Shown here: positions 6,042 to 6,803 of the stretch, one piece after another
Layout: each line of letters starts with the position of its first letter
Numbering within the stretch: position 1 is the first letter of the stretch
From: JACQCV01 sp964639675
Lineage (GTDB): Bacteria > Patescibacteriota > Minisyncoccia > Phycocordibacterales > UBA12445
Assembly: GCA_964639675.1 (NCBI GenBank)
Contig: CAZXEK010000004.1
Coordinates: 1-6,803, forward strand
Length of the DNA stretch: 6,803 nt
Direction: 5' to 3'
Made by a program: the position numbers and the translations under genes
Notes under the pieces: model-generated
What the model was told of the DNA's origin: nothing
The model's database searches: none
What the model saw: only the letters and a program-made list of their open reading frames with translations

Positions 6042-6803
6042 TTAATACAACAAGATTGCGGTGGCTTGAACAATTTTATACGGATCAACCTTGGAGGGTA
6101 ACAAAGCTGGCGCCTTACGTGAGCCATGACAGTACAGGAAACCCTTAGAGTGTGCGAACCAATCGTTCTCTCCGGCCTCTGTGACAATCTGACGAATAAC
6201 TGGATGATCTGCCCTAAAAATTGACCCATCCCTTAGAAAAGTCTTCCTTCCTGTCCTAACTCCGATATTCAGGCCATCAACATAAATGATAACCAAAGCG
6301 CCACGTTCCAAAAGAATATGGCTGGTTCTCCTCTCCTTCTTTCCTCTAATCAAGGCGACCTTACCATTAGCAAAAATTTCCGCCTTATCTGCTTCAGCAA
6401 TAGCCCGCACATTAGCACGACCCATTAAAAGAAATCCGTCAAAGATTTCCGACATTCGATTGAAAACAGTCGGACTATCATTGGGATGAGCGTATTCCAG
6501 GGCTCGGGATACTGCCCCAATGCTAGTTACTGCGAAAACTCTTCTGGCCTCTGAACTAGAACCCTTGATCAGATAGTTAACTACCGAGCCATGAGCATCT
6601 TGTATGTCGACAAAACGAACTAGATCCTTTATGGCTAGAGCATCTTCCCTGCTTGCATATTTGGAAATAATATAGTCAGCCGAGGAGTGAACAGTGCCAT
6701 CAGCATCCTTAACACCCTTGATACCGTGACCACCGGCCGATATATCTACGGCCATATCACCAGGTTCCAAACCGTTACCATCCCAATTAGCACTTACATA
6801 GAC
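6042..6803 (-). CDS. Unrecognised protein with faint MYG1/UPF0160-like layout, 5' end beyond the window
   Basis: The frame is open to the right edge, giving at least 253 residues; the true start is outside. I do not recognise the family with confidence. Visible blocks (numbered from the window edge) are DGNGLEPGDMAVDI (8-21), GGHGIKG (24-30), VHSSADYIISKYA (38-50), LVRFVDIQDAHGS (61-73), VIIYVDGLNIGV (171-182), and a C-terminal WFAHSKGFLYCHGSRKAP (215-232) followed by PSKVDP (236-241). In order, these recall MYG1/UPF0160 metal-dependent hydrolases: VDVG, then SSAGLVW-like, then IDAxDNGI, then FVHxxGFIGG. However, the DHHQ metal motif expected near 24-30 is not there. There is no signal peptide or membrane helix in the visible part, so it is probably cytoplasmic. 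The nearest internal start, TTG at 6770, has coding-like residues upstream and is unlikely to be real. A terminator 11 bases downstream puts it in a different transcription unit from the nucleotidyltransferase. Confidence 0.8.
   Translation of the reverse strand, partial: VYVSANWDGNGLEPGDMAVDISAGGHGIKGVKDADGTVHSSADYIISKYASREDALAIKDLVRFVDIQDAHGSVVNYLIKGSSSEARRVFAVTSIGAVSRALEYAHPNDSPTVFNRMSEIFDGFLLMGRANVRAIAEADKAEIFANGKVALIRGKKERRTSHILLERGALVIIYVDGLNIGVRTGRKTFLRDGSIFRADHPVIRQIVTEAGENDWFAHSKGFLYCHGSRKAPALLPSKVDPYKIVQATAILLY

Noticed and set aside
5924..6229. Minus-strand 101-residue frame crossing the terminator and the nucleotidyltransferase start
   Set aside because: It runs through the terminator hairpin and overlaps two better-supported genes in other frames.
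6286..6489. Plus-strand open frame opposite the right-edge gene
   Set aside because: Antisense to the unknown but protein-like frame; no motifs or start signals.
6768..6770. TTG as the start of the right-edge gene
   Set aside because: The same frame is open to the window edge and the residues before it (YVSANWDGNG) look like part of the same conserved block, so the gene starts outside the window.
1..6803. Recoded TGA (as in Gracilibacteria/SR1)
   Set aside because: proS ends at TGA exactly in the ATGA overlap with mreB, and no conserved domain is interrupted by TGA, so the standard bacterial code fits.
1..6803. CRISPR, insertion sequence, tRNA, defence or phage elements
   Set aside because: No direct-repeat array, inverted-repeat-bounded transposase, tRNA cloverleaf or related protein motif was seen on either strand.

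Overview
All genes in this window lie on the minus strand, so it reads from right to left. The gene set points to a small-genome bacterium of the candidate phyla radiation (Patescibacteria, probably Parcubacteria-like). Reasons: moderately low G+C, very compact and overlapping genes, a 416-residue prolyl-tRNA synthetase without the usual editing insertion, an 89-residue MreD, a FemAB-family transferase, and standard use of TGA as a stop. The lineage call is inference from gene style; no marker gene settles it.

Layout: (1) At the right edge is the 3' part of an unrecognised gene (6042 to beyond 6803) with a faint, collinear resemblance to MYG1/UPF0160 proteins. It is closed by a clear rho-independent terminator at 5997-6030. 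(2) About 35 bases later a seven-gene unit begins: sugar-phosphate nucleotidyltransferase (5284-5961), proS (3999-5249), mreB (2950-4002), mreC (2148-2969), mreD (1895-2164), PBP2/mrdA (232-1902), and the 5' part of a FemAB-type peptidyltransferase (1-217, running off the left edge). Spacings are 34, -4, -20, -17, -8 and +14 bases, so this is almost certainly one operon with translational coupling. There is no gene-free stretch over 300 bases.

How the genes fit together: MreB filaments, MreC and MreD form the membrane-linked elongation scaffold. PBP2 is the transpeptidase that scaffold positions. FemAB enzymes add amino acids from aminoacyl-tRNA to the lipid II stem peptide, and the nucleotidyltransferase makes an activated sugar, possibly for envelope polymers. 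ProRS is the one housekeeping translation gene embedded in this cell-shape operon. rodA, the usual partner of PBP2, is not in the window.

I see no mobile element, CRISPR array, RNA gene or defence system. The region is mostly an ordinary cell-shape operon. The points worth a second look are the unknown right-edge protein, the reduced ProRS and its unusual start site, the half-length MreD, the possible leaderless operon start, and the acidic cytoplasmic tail of PBP2.
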